From Lingula anatina (Eukaryota > Brachiopoda > Lingulata > Lingulida > Lingulidae), in contig NW_019775413.1 in the NCBI RefSeq assembly GCF_001039355.2, positions 1,612,111 through 1,676,110 of the forward strand: DNA of 64,000 bases. Direction: 5' to 3'. The position numbers were made by a program, and so were the translations under genes. Shown here one piece after another: positions 12,851 through 24,002 of the stretch (position 1 is the first letter of the stretch; each line of letters starts with the position of its first letter). The notes below the pieces were generated by a model. That model was not told the origin of the DNA and did not search any database. It saw nothing but the letters and a program-made list of their open reading frames with translations.

Positions 12851-14700
12851 CTTTTGAGGAAGCCACAGTAAAAATATGCTGATCTGTACGCAAGACCAGA
12901 AAGAATCTTTAAGTTAAAATATTTTTAAAAATTGAAAGAAAGTGGTGATGGTGCTGTTTTTCTTTACTCAAGTGTTCAAAGTGTAATTGTAACATTCTTA
13001 CATAATGAATTTTACTAATGGTTGGAGTAAGTTTGTAAATTGAAGAGTGAAACATTACAGGTGTATTTAAGGTAATGGTTAAATAGGCTAAAATACCATT
13101 TGGGTGGTAATTATGTACGTAAGTTGCGATTATTTGTAGAATAAAATTTATCTAATTTGAGACGGAGACCCCTACAGAAACATTTGCAAGATTATTAAGG
13201 GTTGACCTCCCAAGTCTGAATGATGTTGAGTGGATTGATAATTCAGACATTTAGCTTTGTGCCTCTTTTACACACAGTAAGCTTTAAAAAATATGTGCAT
13301 GGAGCAACTACATATCTTACCTCATCCCAAATGTGTCCATGAACTATAGTACAGGTGCTCAGCTTGCTAACACCCTATTTGGTGAACCTTACATTGCACA
13401 CTAAAACTTGGGAGTTCGACTCCTTGATTATGAAAGATTGTAATCAAAGAGCTGATGGTTTTTTGGCAAGGAAAGTTGGCATTTTAACAATCATATTTTG
13501 GATAGCGGAAATCATGTCTCCCTGGCACACACTGAATGCTATGAAAATAATTGTAAAACAGCAGCTTTCTTAAAACTGAGTCAATAGAGTAATAAATTTG
13601 TCTTATTATTCAGTGAAAACTTTAGTGTTTTTTATAGAAGATTTACACAGGCCAATCTGCTGTAAGACATTGTCATTAATTTTCAGTCACAATAATAAAC
13701 ATAAACAATTTAAAAAAAAAGTAACTGTGACGGTTTTGTTCTTTATGGGCACAAATAATTTTTGAAATCACTTAGTGATTGAGTATACATTTTGCTTAAG
13801 TGTCATAATGTGTGTTTTGAAAGTATGCTTAGACGTGATTGTCCATTGTGAGATGCATGGCAAACAGCTGGGGGTGGGGGGGGTATAAACTCCTCTGTTC
13901 CGTCCGGTTTGGAATACCCACAAAAGAATAATATAGCTGTAAAAATAATTGAAAAGCTGACTTAACACCACTATATTAACTAACTCTTCTGCAGACCTCT
14001 CCTTATCTGTCCTGTTATGTAATAAATTGTCAAAATTTGAAATTACAGTACAGTTTGTCAGATTCAATCCCTCACTATGTTCAGAATCTCAGAATGGGGC
14101 AAATTGAAAATTTAAAGTTGTCTTATTGATATTTTCACATCTTAACAATGTTTTTAGTTGGTCATTTAGATATGAAAGTAAATTGGTTATTGTGTATTAT
14201 TTCAGTAATTGCATACATATTGGCATTTTAAGGTGTGACTTGGAATTTTCATGGGCCGTATGACCTTTGCTAGTCACATTTTCTAGATTTCTTTGTTATC
14301 TGCAGTGCATAATTTAAATTTGGTGGTGATTATAAGATGTTAAGCATTATGTACCATTGCATCAAAATTGATAAAAAATAATATTTACTGTACTACCACT
14401 ATGAATGTTCTAAAAGGAAAACTGGTTACTTATTATTTTGTTACTTGCAAGAATGATTGACATACAGCTCAAATTGGCAAACCAGCTTGATTAGATTATT
14501 TTTCTTTCTTGTCTGTACATTTGACAGGTTCGCTGCTTTGTTATATTAGTATTTTACAAAACTGATATGATGCAGAAAATGTCAAAGAACATTTTCACAA
14601 ATATAAGAAGTTCAATACTGAGACTGTTAGCATGCCTAAGAATTAAATCTGAAGAAAACCCATTTACCTGCAAAAAAAGCATAACTTTAACATAAATAAA
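12851..14700. repeat. VPS51 3' flank and SLC10 upstream segment, repeated at about 18.0-19.3 kb
   Basis: From about 12976 this region is collinear with about 18000-19300. Examples are the shared stretch around cattcttaca (12990 / 18013), the block around 13355-13600 against 18380-18850, and 13720-13960 against 19020-19240. The repeated part includes the VPS51 AATAAA site at 13140 and its counterpart near 18165. No convincing gene is visible; short open frames here are not conserved between the two copies. Confidence 0.75.
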
Positions 14701-15085
14701 CCAATCAAGCTAATTTTTTAACTTGATCTATATATCAGACCTTTGAATCAGTTATGAAAGTTTCAAAGCAAAACATGACATGGTTTTCATTTTTATATGT
14801 ATAACGGTGGATAAAATGTGCTGAAAAAAGAAAAAAAAAGTATTTGGAAAAATGGTCTGATCAGGCTAATTTTTTAACTTGACTTGTATTTTATGAATAT
14901 TCATCAGTTCTGTAAGTTTGAAAACAAAAGGCAAAACGGTTCTATTTTATTTGTATAACGGTGGATAACATATGCTAAAAAAAAAACAGCATAGCATTTG
15001 GAAAAATTGTCTGATCAGGCTAATTTTTTAACTTCACTTGTATGTTATGAATATTCATCACTTTTGTAAATTTGAAGATAAAAGG
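14701..15085. repeat. Tandem repeat, about 155-bp unit, upstream of SLC10 copy A
   Basis: The phrase ctaattttttaact recurs at 14710, 14866 and 15020. In each case it is followed by a run containing gttatgaa/tttatgaa, then tgaa..aaaa..gg and a gtataacggtggataa segment. That gives two full units and a partial third. Two more units occur at about 19340-19570 upstream of SLC10 copy B, so the array predates or travelled with that duplication. Confidence 0.8.
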
Positions 15086-15272
15086 TAAAACGGCTTTCAA
15101 AGAAAAAAGACCCACTTTTAACGAATACGCCCGTGGAATGGATGGAACGCATTGAAGCCCACTGAAGAGCATTAAGACTTCACAGCACGACTTATTTTGG
15201 TTTTGACCTGAAATTTGTTCACATCTTGAATTATAGTGTGTTTGTCCTGCAGAGAAACATGTTGAAGACACC

Positions 15273-17817
15273 ATGGATCTAGATGAAAATGGAACGTATG
15301 GCAATTTTACAGAGGTCGTGCATGATCCAGTCAAGGAGAATTTAAAACGAGCCATCCAGTGGCTTTTGCCGATTATCTTGGTGCTCATTATGTTAGGGAT
15401 GGGGTGCGATATTGAGTGGAAGGTACTGAAGGTGCACATCAAGCGTCCGATCGGTCCAGTTATTGGCGCTGCCTGTCAGTTCATCGTGATGCCTCTCCTG
15501 TCCTTCAGCCTGGCACACGCACTACAACTCTCTGCGGACCGTGCCTTAGGGTTGTTAATCCTTGGCTGCTGTCCGGGTGGAATGTTGTCCAACATTTTTA
15601 CTCATTGGAATGGCGGGGATGTTCCTCTTAGGTAAGGGAATAAATAGGGTTACGGTAATCAAATTGGCTCACTGATTACCACAATCTCGTTTCTCCTCTA
15701 ACGGCGGTTTTTATTATTACGACAAAGCCTAGCATGTAAAGTTATGCGTTGACCAGTGTATTTTGTATGATGTACTGTAAAACGAAAATAGGAATACTAA
15801 CGTATGAGTGTTCGTGCTAGACAGAGGCATAGGGTCTACAGGTAGTAAAACATGAATGTCAAGTGTCCCAAGCTGAAGCTCGGCGTTTAAAGCCCATGCA
15901 ATTTAAAGATGCATACAAAGTCAATTTTTTGTCACAAAAACCAACCAAATGCAAGCATATAGTTTCAAGTAGTATAACTAAGAGAATTACCAAAAGGCAT
16001 TGTTTAATTTTACCCGAAAATGATGTTTGAACGGATTTTCCTGTTGGCATTCTAAGCTGTATGTCAACGGGGCAGGAAAGTAGGTCACGAAAGTAGGTTA
16101 AATTTACAACCAAAAATTTAAAGAAAAGAGCAGTCTAAAGGTCTTTTATGGCTGATCGAGTGATCTATTCAGTTTATCCCTTGGCATGTCGAATTTATTT
16201 GAGTCATATAAGAATCTAGTAGAAGTGGTTTACATGTGTTACTGGGAATCCACGCTCCACGGATGCTCGATTCGTATGTACCTTTAAGGGCTGACATAAT
16301 AATGCACTTTTATATCATTATAAAATGCCGTAAAGCTCAAAACGCACCATTTGTTATGTTCTATACATTTTCCTTCATAGAAACGTGATTTATCCTACAG
16401 TCTAGTGTTTTATACTGCCTAGTATGTTTTTACTCTTGACCTAACAAAAACTACTTTATGCTACCTAGTGTTTTCATGACAACCTGTTCCACCGTCCTCG
16501 CCTTTGGCATGATGCCCTTGAATCTGTTTATATACAGTCGAAGTTGGACAGACGACAACGTAGTTGTGCCGTACCTGAAAATTTTCATCACTCTCCTTAC
16601 GGTTCTCGTACCAGCTGGAATCGGCGTGCTTATCAGGTGGAAACTTCCGAAAATTGCCAAAAGGCTTGTGCAGGTAATGGCAAGTTAGTGACCAGTATGG
16701 GGGGTATGATATCACAGGAGGGTTGACATTGTTCTGACACCAGGTGGAAGTAAAATATACAATGGGCTTATCTTCCTTAGCACTGGTCATTATTTTATTA
16801 TATCACATTTTTTATATCTTCTTAAACACATAGTAGATATAAAAAACGTCAATACAAGAGCTCGTGTGTTGTTAGCAATCTGAATAAGTGTAATTGCCGT
16901 TGGTGTGTAAAGTGTGCCGGGTGTGAAAGTAATGCATTACTCTTGTCGTGTAACATTTCAGAGAAAATCAGAATTTAGAGATAAGTTAGTTGAAATCAGT
17001 CGGAGATGAAGAGTTTTTGGGAGTAGAGAGAGAAAGAGAGAGAGTTTTAGAGTTACCGGTAGCGTTTCAGAACTTTTGGAGACTATAGACTAAAAAAATT
17101 AGATTTTCAGGTGTAAGTGGAAGACGTATAAAGAAAATTTACGACCGATTGTGGCAGCATCGATATGTTTTTATTTTATCCCCGATTAGATAGTATTCGA
17201 AAAAAAAATAAATACAACAGTATGATTATTTGTCCTAGATACAGGTCATCCATTTTCTTAATTGTGAAATTGGCAAACCAGGCGGATCTTCTAGGTCTCC
17301 TTCTTCTGTTTTTGCGGTGTTTTCATAATAACAACTTCACTTTTTTTTCTTTCAGGTAGCCAGTGCATGTGGCTTGGTTAGCGTACTTATTGTCATCATT
17401 TGCCAGATCATCCTTTACCCACAAATATTCACGTCAGGATGGAAGATCTGGATAGCCGCTCTGCTATTGCCATTCGTTGGATTTATCCTGGGGTATGCGT
17501 TTTCGGCCGCCGCTTGCCAGACTGCCAAATGTTGCCGAACCATTGCTTTTGAGACAGGGTGTCAGAACGTGGCAATAGCCCTCACTCTGATTGCGATATC
17601 ATTTCCTACAGACAGAGGAGCGTATATCATTTCAATTCCAGTCCTGGCAGGCGTCACAATGGCGCTTGACCCTTCTGTGGTAACAGTTATTTATAAAATT
17701 TTCATGTGTTGGAAAATACGAAAGGCCAATAGGATAGAAATAGAAGTAATGGAACCTAAAGCAGTATCAATAATTAAATTCGAAATTAAAGATAATTGCA
17801 ACACCCGTTGCCAATAA
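15273..17817 (+). CDS. SLC10-family sodium/bile-acid-type symporter, copy A
   Basis: This is a multi-pass sodium-coupled transporter of the ASBT/NTCP family (SBF fold), which moves bile acids or other sulfated/steroid organic anions across the plasma membrane. Three exons join in phase: 15273-15631, 16469-16673, 17356-17817, giving 341 residues, close to the usual ASBT length. The extracellular N-terminus carries two N-glycosylation sequons (NGT, NFT). Family motifs are GCCPGG, the exon 1/2 junction DVPLSVFMTTCST, FGMMPLNLFIYSRSW and AFETGCQNVAIALTL. The last keeps the E-T-G-x-Q-N residues that bind Na+ in ASBT. An acceptor-like ctgcag at 15248-15253 suggests a noncoding 5' exon. The substrate cannot be read from sequence. 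It is nearly identical to copies B and C. Confidence 0.9.
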
Positions 17818-17998
17818 TTTTATAATTTTACACATAAAAAATATCCGTAAGTTTTGTAAAATTTTTTTGGTCTGTTCAAATTGAGGGACCACAAGTTGTT
17901 TAAATGAATGAATCTAGTATAAGATAAATTAATTTAGATGTGCATTTGTATAACTACATATTCTTATGTCCTTATTTAGAATGCAGAAGGAAATGGGC

Positions 17999-19575
17999 CT
18001 AATTATAATTGTAGCATTCTTACATTATGAATTTTACTAATGGTTGGAGTAAGTTTGTAAATTGAAGAGTCAAACATTAAAGGTGTATTTAAGGAAATGG
18101 TTTAATAGGCTTTAATATCATTGAGGTGGTAAGTATGTAAGCAAGTTGCCATTATTTGTATAATAAAATTTATCTAATTTGAGAAGGAGGCCCCTACAGA
18201 AACATTTGCAAGATTATTATAAGGGGGTCGAACTCCCAAGTCTGAATGATGTTGAGTAGATTGATAATTCTTGCATTTTGCCTCTTTTACACACAGAAAA
18301 CAAAGCTTTAAAAACATGTGTAGGGAGCAACTATATATCTTGCCTTGCTTCATCCCAAATATGTCCATGAACTATTGTACAGGTGCTGAGCGTACCAATG
18401 CCCTATTTGGTGAACCTTACATTGCACACTAAAAGTTGGGGTTTTGAAAAGAGTGGAACCAAAGAGCTGATGTTTGTTGACGAGAAAAGTTGGCATTTTA
18501 ACAATCATATTTTGGATAGCGGAAATCATGTCTCCCTGGCACACACTAAATGCTATGAAAACTAGAAAAGCACTCCGAGAGCGCAGACCTCCCAAGGCAG
18601 CGATTTTTTATTATTATTGATTATTGATTGATTATTGATCGGATCACCACCAAAAACTAATCATCTCTTCCTTGGCCCACTTCTGACAGTTCCTGAAAAT
18701 TTCATCAAAATCGGTCCATAACTTTTTGAGTTATGTTGATGACAAACAAACAGACAGACAGACAAACAGGGGTGAAAACATAACCTCCTTGGCGGGGGTA
18801 ATAATTGTAAAACAGCAGCTTTCTTAAAACTGAATAAATAGTGTAATAAATTTGTCTTATTACTCAGTGAAGATTTCAATGTTTTTCAAATAAGATTTAC
18901 ACAGGAGCCAATCTGCTGCAAGACTGTCATTTATTTTTCAGTCGACAATAATAACAATATTTATAATAATGATAATTAAGGAACAATTTTTAAAAAAATA
19001 ACTGATATATAAAATTCTTTGTTTCGTTCTTTAGGGGCACCAATAATTTTTGAAACCACTTTGGTGATTGAGTATACATTTTGTAATGCGTGTTTCGAAA
19101 CCAAGTACGCACTGGCGTGTTTGTCCATGGTGAGACGCATGGCAAACAGCGGGGAGGGCGGGATGTAAACTCTGTTCTGTCTGGTTTGGAATACCCACGA
19201 AAGAATAATACAGCTGTAAAAATAATTGAAAAACTGACCTCATACCACTTTATAATCTGACTCTTCTGCAGACCTCTTCCTATTTGTCTGACCATCTGCA
19301 ACCATCTGCCCCATTCGCCTGAAATGAAACATATCTTTGATTCTGTTCCAGAGTATTTAAAGAATATTCATCAGTTCTGTAAGTTTGAAGACAAAAGGTA
19401 AAGCAGTTTTCATTTTAATTGTATAACGATGGATAAAATATGCTGAAAAAAGAAAAAAAAAAAACAGAATAACCTCAGCTGATTTTCGAACTTGACCTGT
19501 ATTTTAAGAATATTCATCAGTTCTGTAAGTTTGAAGACAAAAAGGTAAAACGGTTTTCATTTTATTTGTATAACA
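17999..19575. repeat. Second copy of the VPS51-3'-flank/SLC10-upstream segment
   Basis: This stretch carries the duplicate of about 12976-14100 and two units of the 155-bp repeat (19340-19570). It is interrupted by a TIR element at 18562-18801. Together with SLC10 copy B it forms the second member of a tandem duplication of about 5 kb. No gene is seen. Confidence 0.75.
18562..18801. mobile_element. Short TIR element (gacctcc...ggcgggggt type), inserted after duplication
   Basis: The left part contains gagcgcagacctcccaaggc and the right end cctccttggcgggggt, so the termini are inverted repeats around a cctccgccaagg-type core. The interior has a (attattgatt) stretch, atcggtccataactttttga, and a CAAA/CAGA tandem run. 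The duplicate locus at 13541-13560 reads straight through (atgaaaa joined to taattgtaaa), which defines an empty site and an element of about 240 bp. A second, internally duplicated copy lies at 50309-50692. Confidence 0.8.
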
Positions 19576-19745
19576 AGTGTACAGCGCCAACGCCTACAAC
19601 AGGTAGGCTCCACGAAGCTTTCCCCATAACAGGCGGCAGTGGAGTCGCAAGGCTCCAGGAGCACATAAAAGACGTTCTATACCACCTGTAGTTCTTATAA
19701 AAAAAAAATAATAATAATAAATAAATAAATAAATAAATAAATGAG
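19576..19745 (+). repeat. Retroposon-like segment with A-rich (AATA)n tail
   Basis: A GC-richer segment (gcgccaacgcctacaacagg onward) ends in poly-A and then (aata)n at 19691-19741, the shape of a SINE or LINE 3' end in plus orientation. I do not recognise the family, and no clear tRNA-type A and B boxes are visible. Confidence 0.4.
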
Positions 19746-19756
19746 CTCATTTGTTT

Positions 19757-20505
19757 GTCAAGATGGTCATTCTGAATTTAACAGAATGTCAATGGGTCTT
19801 AAAAGCTCAGGCGCAACTTTTTCACGTATGTTAGAAAATGTGTTTCTGGGTTTATCATGGAAACTTTGACGATGACATTAAAGTTGCTAGTCCCACTTTT
19901 AAAGATCACCTTCATGACGTTGAAACTGTTTTTCGAAGGCTTAGAAAAGCGAATTTGACATTGAAGCCATCCAAATGTCTTACTGCACGAAAAGAGGTAA
20001 ATTATTTAGGAAACATAGTCTCCAAAGACAGTATTCGTGTTGACCCTATGAAGTGTAAGGCGGTGCCCTTTAAATGTAAAGCAAGTTCGCGGATTTCTAG
20101 GACTGGCTACTTACTGTCGGAAGTTTATAAAAGGCTATGTTGCCATTGTTAGACCCTTGGCAGCACTTACACGAAAGGGGAAAGAAATTAAATGGTCTGA
20201 CGAATGCCAAACATATTTCGATACTTTGAAAAGAGCGCTTACATTTGCTCCAATTCTTGCGTATCCAAATTTTAATCTCACATTTATTTTTTACACCGAT
20301 GCGAGTTCTCACGCAATAGGCATGGTTTTATGACAGATACAAGACGGTAAAGAAAGAGTCATCGCTTATGCCGGGAGAGGTTTATAAAGACATGAGGTAA
20401 ATTATCCCATCACAGAATTGGAAGGATTGGCAGTTGTACAAGGTATAAAATATTTAGATATCTACCTTAGGCATTCAAAATTCAAAGTCTATGTCATCGT
20501 GACAG
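19757..20505 (+). mobile_element. Ty3/gypsy-type retrotransposon fragment (RT to RNase H), degraded
   Basis: Translating across frames shows reverse-transcriptase landmarks: FNRMSMGLKSSGATF, then HLHDVETVFRRLRKANLTLK and the V-x-YLGNIVSKD block. These are followed by RNase H-like FYTDASSHAIGM and VNYPITELEGLAVV. There are frameshifts near 19865 and 20075 and in-frame stops near 20331 and 20384. No LTRs, protease or integrase are present, so it is a dead 0.75-kb piece. It lies in the 5' flank of SLC10 copy B at a point where copy A has no insertion. The copy-A-like sequence resumes at about 20505 (gatggaatgcattg). Confidence 0.8.
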
Positions 20506-20667
20506 ATGGAATGCATTGCCACCCAGATCATTAATAAGACTTCAAAACACGTCTTGTTGTTTTGGATTTGACCCGAAATTTGATCACATCTTGAATTTGC
20601 ATTAGTATGCTTATCTTGCAGAGGAACATGCCTTGTTGTCTGTAATATTTAACAATCTTAAGACACC

Positions 20668-22493
20668 ATGGATCTAGATGAAAATGGAACGTATGGCAAT
20701 TTTACGGAGGTCGTGCAGGATCCAGTCAAGGAGAATTTAAAACAAGCCATCCAGTGGCTTTTGCCGATTATCTTGGTGCTCATTATGTTAGGGATGGGGT
20801 GCGATATTGAGTGGAAGGTACTGAAGGTGCACATCAAGCGTCCGATCGGTCCAGTTATTGGCGCTGCCTGTCAGTTCATCGTGATGCCTCTCCTGGCCTT
20901 CAGCCTGGCACACGCCCTACAACTCTCTGCGGACCGTGCCTTAGGGTTGTTAATCCTTGGCTGTTGTCCGGGTGGAACGGTGTCCAATATGTTTACCTAC
21001 TGGAATGACGGGGACGTTCCTCTCAGGTAATGGAATGAATGAGGACATTGCATGAAATCTTGTTTCTCTGCTAACATACTCTCTATTATTATGACAGAGA
21101 CTTGCAAGCAAATTCATGCGATAGTATATTTTGTATGATGTACAGTAAAACGCACGAGTGTTCGTGCTAGACAGGTATGCCTAGGTGGTAAAAACGTGAA
21201 TGTCAAATGTCCCCAGCTAAAGCTCGGCGTATAAAGGTCATGCAATTTAAGGCCCGACATAGTAATGCACATTTATATCACTATAAAATGCCGTAAAGCT
21301 CAAAGAGCAACATTTGTTAACTATGTTCTATTAATATATAACAAAAACTACTTTATGCTACCTAGTGTTTTCATGACAACCTGTTCCACCATCCTCGCCT
21401 TTGGCATGATGCCCTTGAATCTGTTTATATACAGTCGAAGTTGGACGGACGACGTAGTTGTGCCGTTCCTGAAAATCTTCATCACTCTCCTTACGGTTGT
21501 CATACCAGCTGGAATCGGCGTGCTTATCAGGTGGAAACTTCCGAAAATTGCCAAAAGGCTTGTGCAGGTAATGGCAAATAAGTGACCACTATGGGGGTAT
21601 GATATCACAGGAGGGTTGACATTGTTTTGACACTAAATGAAAATAATAAATACATTGGGCTAATCTTTCTTAGCACTGGTCATTATTATATTATATTATG
21701 TTTCTTAAACATAAATTAGATATAAAAATGTCAATAAAAGAGCTCGCGTGTTGTTAGCAATCTGAATAAGTGTAACTGCCGTTGGAGTGTAAAGTGTGCC
21801 GGGTGTGAGAGTAATATAGACTCAAGAAACAAGATTTTCAGTTGTAAGTGGAAGACGTATAAAGACAACTTACGACTGATTGTGGCAGCATCGATCTGTT
21901 TTTATTTTATCCCTGATTGTATTCGTTTAAACAAATAAGTACAACAGTATGATTATTTGTCCTACATAATGGCCATTCCAATTTCTCAATTGTGAAATTG
22001 GCAAATCAACTTCACTGTTTTTTTCTTTCAGGTAGCCAGTGGATGCGGCATGGTAAGCATACTCATTGTCATCGTTTGCCAAATCATCCTTTACCCACAC
22101 ATATTCACGTCAGAATGGAAGATCTGGATAGCCGCTGTGCTTTTGCCATTCGTTGGAATTATCCTGGGGTATGCGTTTTCGGCCGCCGCTTGCCAGACTG
22201 CCAAATGTTGCCGAACCATTGCGTTTGAGACAGGGAGTCAGAACGTGGCAATAGCCCTCACTCTGATTGCGATATCATTTTCTCCGGATAGAGGAGCGTA
22301 TATTATTTCAATTCCTGTTCTGTCAATCGTCACAATGGTGGTTAACCCATCTGTAATAACAGTTATTTATAAAATTTTCATGTGCTGGAAAATACAAAAG
22401 GCCAATAGGATAGAAATAGAAGAATCAGAGCCTAAAGCAATATCAATAATTAAATTCAATATTAATGGTAATTACAACACCAGTTACCAATAA
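20668..22493 (+). CDS. SLC10-family sodium/bile-acid-type symporter, copy B
   Basis: This is a tandem paralogue of copy A. Exons 20668-21026, 21366-21567 and 22032-22493 give 340 residues. It is one codon shorter than A in exon 2 (SRSWTDDVVVP instead of DDNVVVP). The N-terminal NGT and NFT sequons, GCCPGG, MTTCST and AFETGSQNVAIALTL are intact; the residue between G and Q is Ser here and Cys in A and C. The 3' flank (about 22500-23050) recurs at 35870-36600 behind a broken exon 3. The Ty3/gypsy fragment lies immediately upstream and may have displaced the original promoter. Confidence 0.9.
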
Positions 22494-24002
22494 TTTTTAC
22501 ATATAAAAGAATATCTGCAAGTTCTGTAATTTATATTTGTATAACTACACTTTCTCATATACTTATTTAGAATGTAGAAGGAATGGGTCGGGTTCTATAT
22601 TTATAAATATGCAAACAACTTAAGCATTTCAATTAACAGTATATAGGTATATATATAGTATATATGCTCGAGAGAGATTGTGTTATAATTGTTGCAATCT
22701 ACAGTTAGTGTTTTCGCAACCAAACATTACAAACCAAACATTACACCTTACAGCTTATTTACCAGTCGTTATTTAAAAGATTTTAGTGTTGCTACCGCTG
22801 GATATAGCACCGCTTTCAATTAACTTTTATAATAGAAATGAATGGTATACGTTTCATGCATCTTCGCTATTTTTCCCTATTTTTCCCTTGTCACACGAAA
22901 GAGTTATTCAGAATGGATTATTTCAGCTTTACCATACAGATTTGTCCACCGGTATTATGTGTTACATGTACATGACATACATGTATTTGTGATAACAACG
23001 GGAACATCATATTGTTGATAATTCTTTGGAATATTTCAATTTACTTGTGTTGTAGATGTTAATCGTTTTAATGTTTTACATATCTTCGCTGTTTCGCTCT
23101 GCTATAAAACTGTATAGCTAAATGTGTTTAGAATGTACTTTAACTATACATGTATACTAAATGACTTCGTCCACCGGTGTTATGTATTTTATATAATTTT
23201 ATGATATTTAGAACATCACATTCAGGGGCTATTCCAGGATTATTTGAAGTGAGGACCGCGCATGCGAAACCGACTCTCTCCCCCCCCTCCACCCGCTTGA
23301 AATGAAACCCACCTTTGACAACCCACATATGGTCCCTGAGAAAGGATATTTAGTAGTCTAAAAACGTTTTTAAATGGTTAAAGCAGACTGCATAAGTACT
23401 GAATCTTACCTCCATAATTCTAAAATGGCTTTTGCTTTAAATTTTGATGAGCCTGACTTCTAGTAAAAAACATGTATTTACTACAAATGATAAATTTGAG
23501 TAATAAAATAGTTGTAATGGAGAATAGTTTGAGGCAGTTTAGATACCGTTTAGATGTAGTTTTAACTGACGCCAAGATGTGAAGAGGGGATTTAGACACA
23601 TTCAGTTTGTGGCAATTTAGAGTCGAGGAACAACTGAATACAGCATATGCTTATCCGACTCATACATGAACATGCATCGGAACCCTCAAATGAAGTTACC
23701 GAGATGGGTCTCAGAACAAACAGGTGGCCTATAAAAGACCTCCTTAAAACTTGAAACTTAAACATGAAACATAATGAGTTTAAAAAATAAAAGAAACACA
23801 GACCCTACACTGAGCCTACTTTAAACGAATACGTCTGTGTAATGGATGGAACCCATAACATCTAGCATTAAAACTTCACAGCACGCCTTGTTGTTTTGGA
23901 TTTGACCTGAAATTTGATCACGTCTTGAATTTGCATTAGTATGCTTATTTCCTGCAAAGCAGACTTGTTGAAGTCTGTGCTATTTCACAAGCTTAAGACA
24001 CC
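22494..24002. other. Intergenic region between SLC10 copies B and C
   Basis: No gene is seen. The first ~550 bp match 35870-36600. The last ~190 bp (from about 23820, with aatggatggaac and the cttgttgttttggatttgac stretch) are shared with the proximal 5' flanks of copies A and B and probably hold the common promoter region. Confidence 0.55.

Noticed and set aside
15416-15631. Alternative plus-strand frames inside SLC10 exon 1 and minus-strand frames inside exon 2, repeated in copies A-C
   Set aside because: They recur only because the copies are nearly identical. The translated composition is not protein-like and the real frame carries SLC10 motifs.
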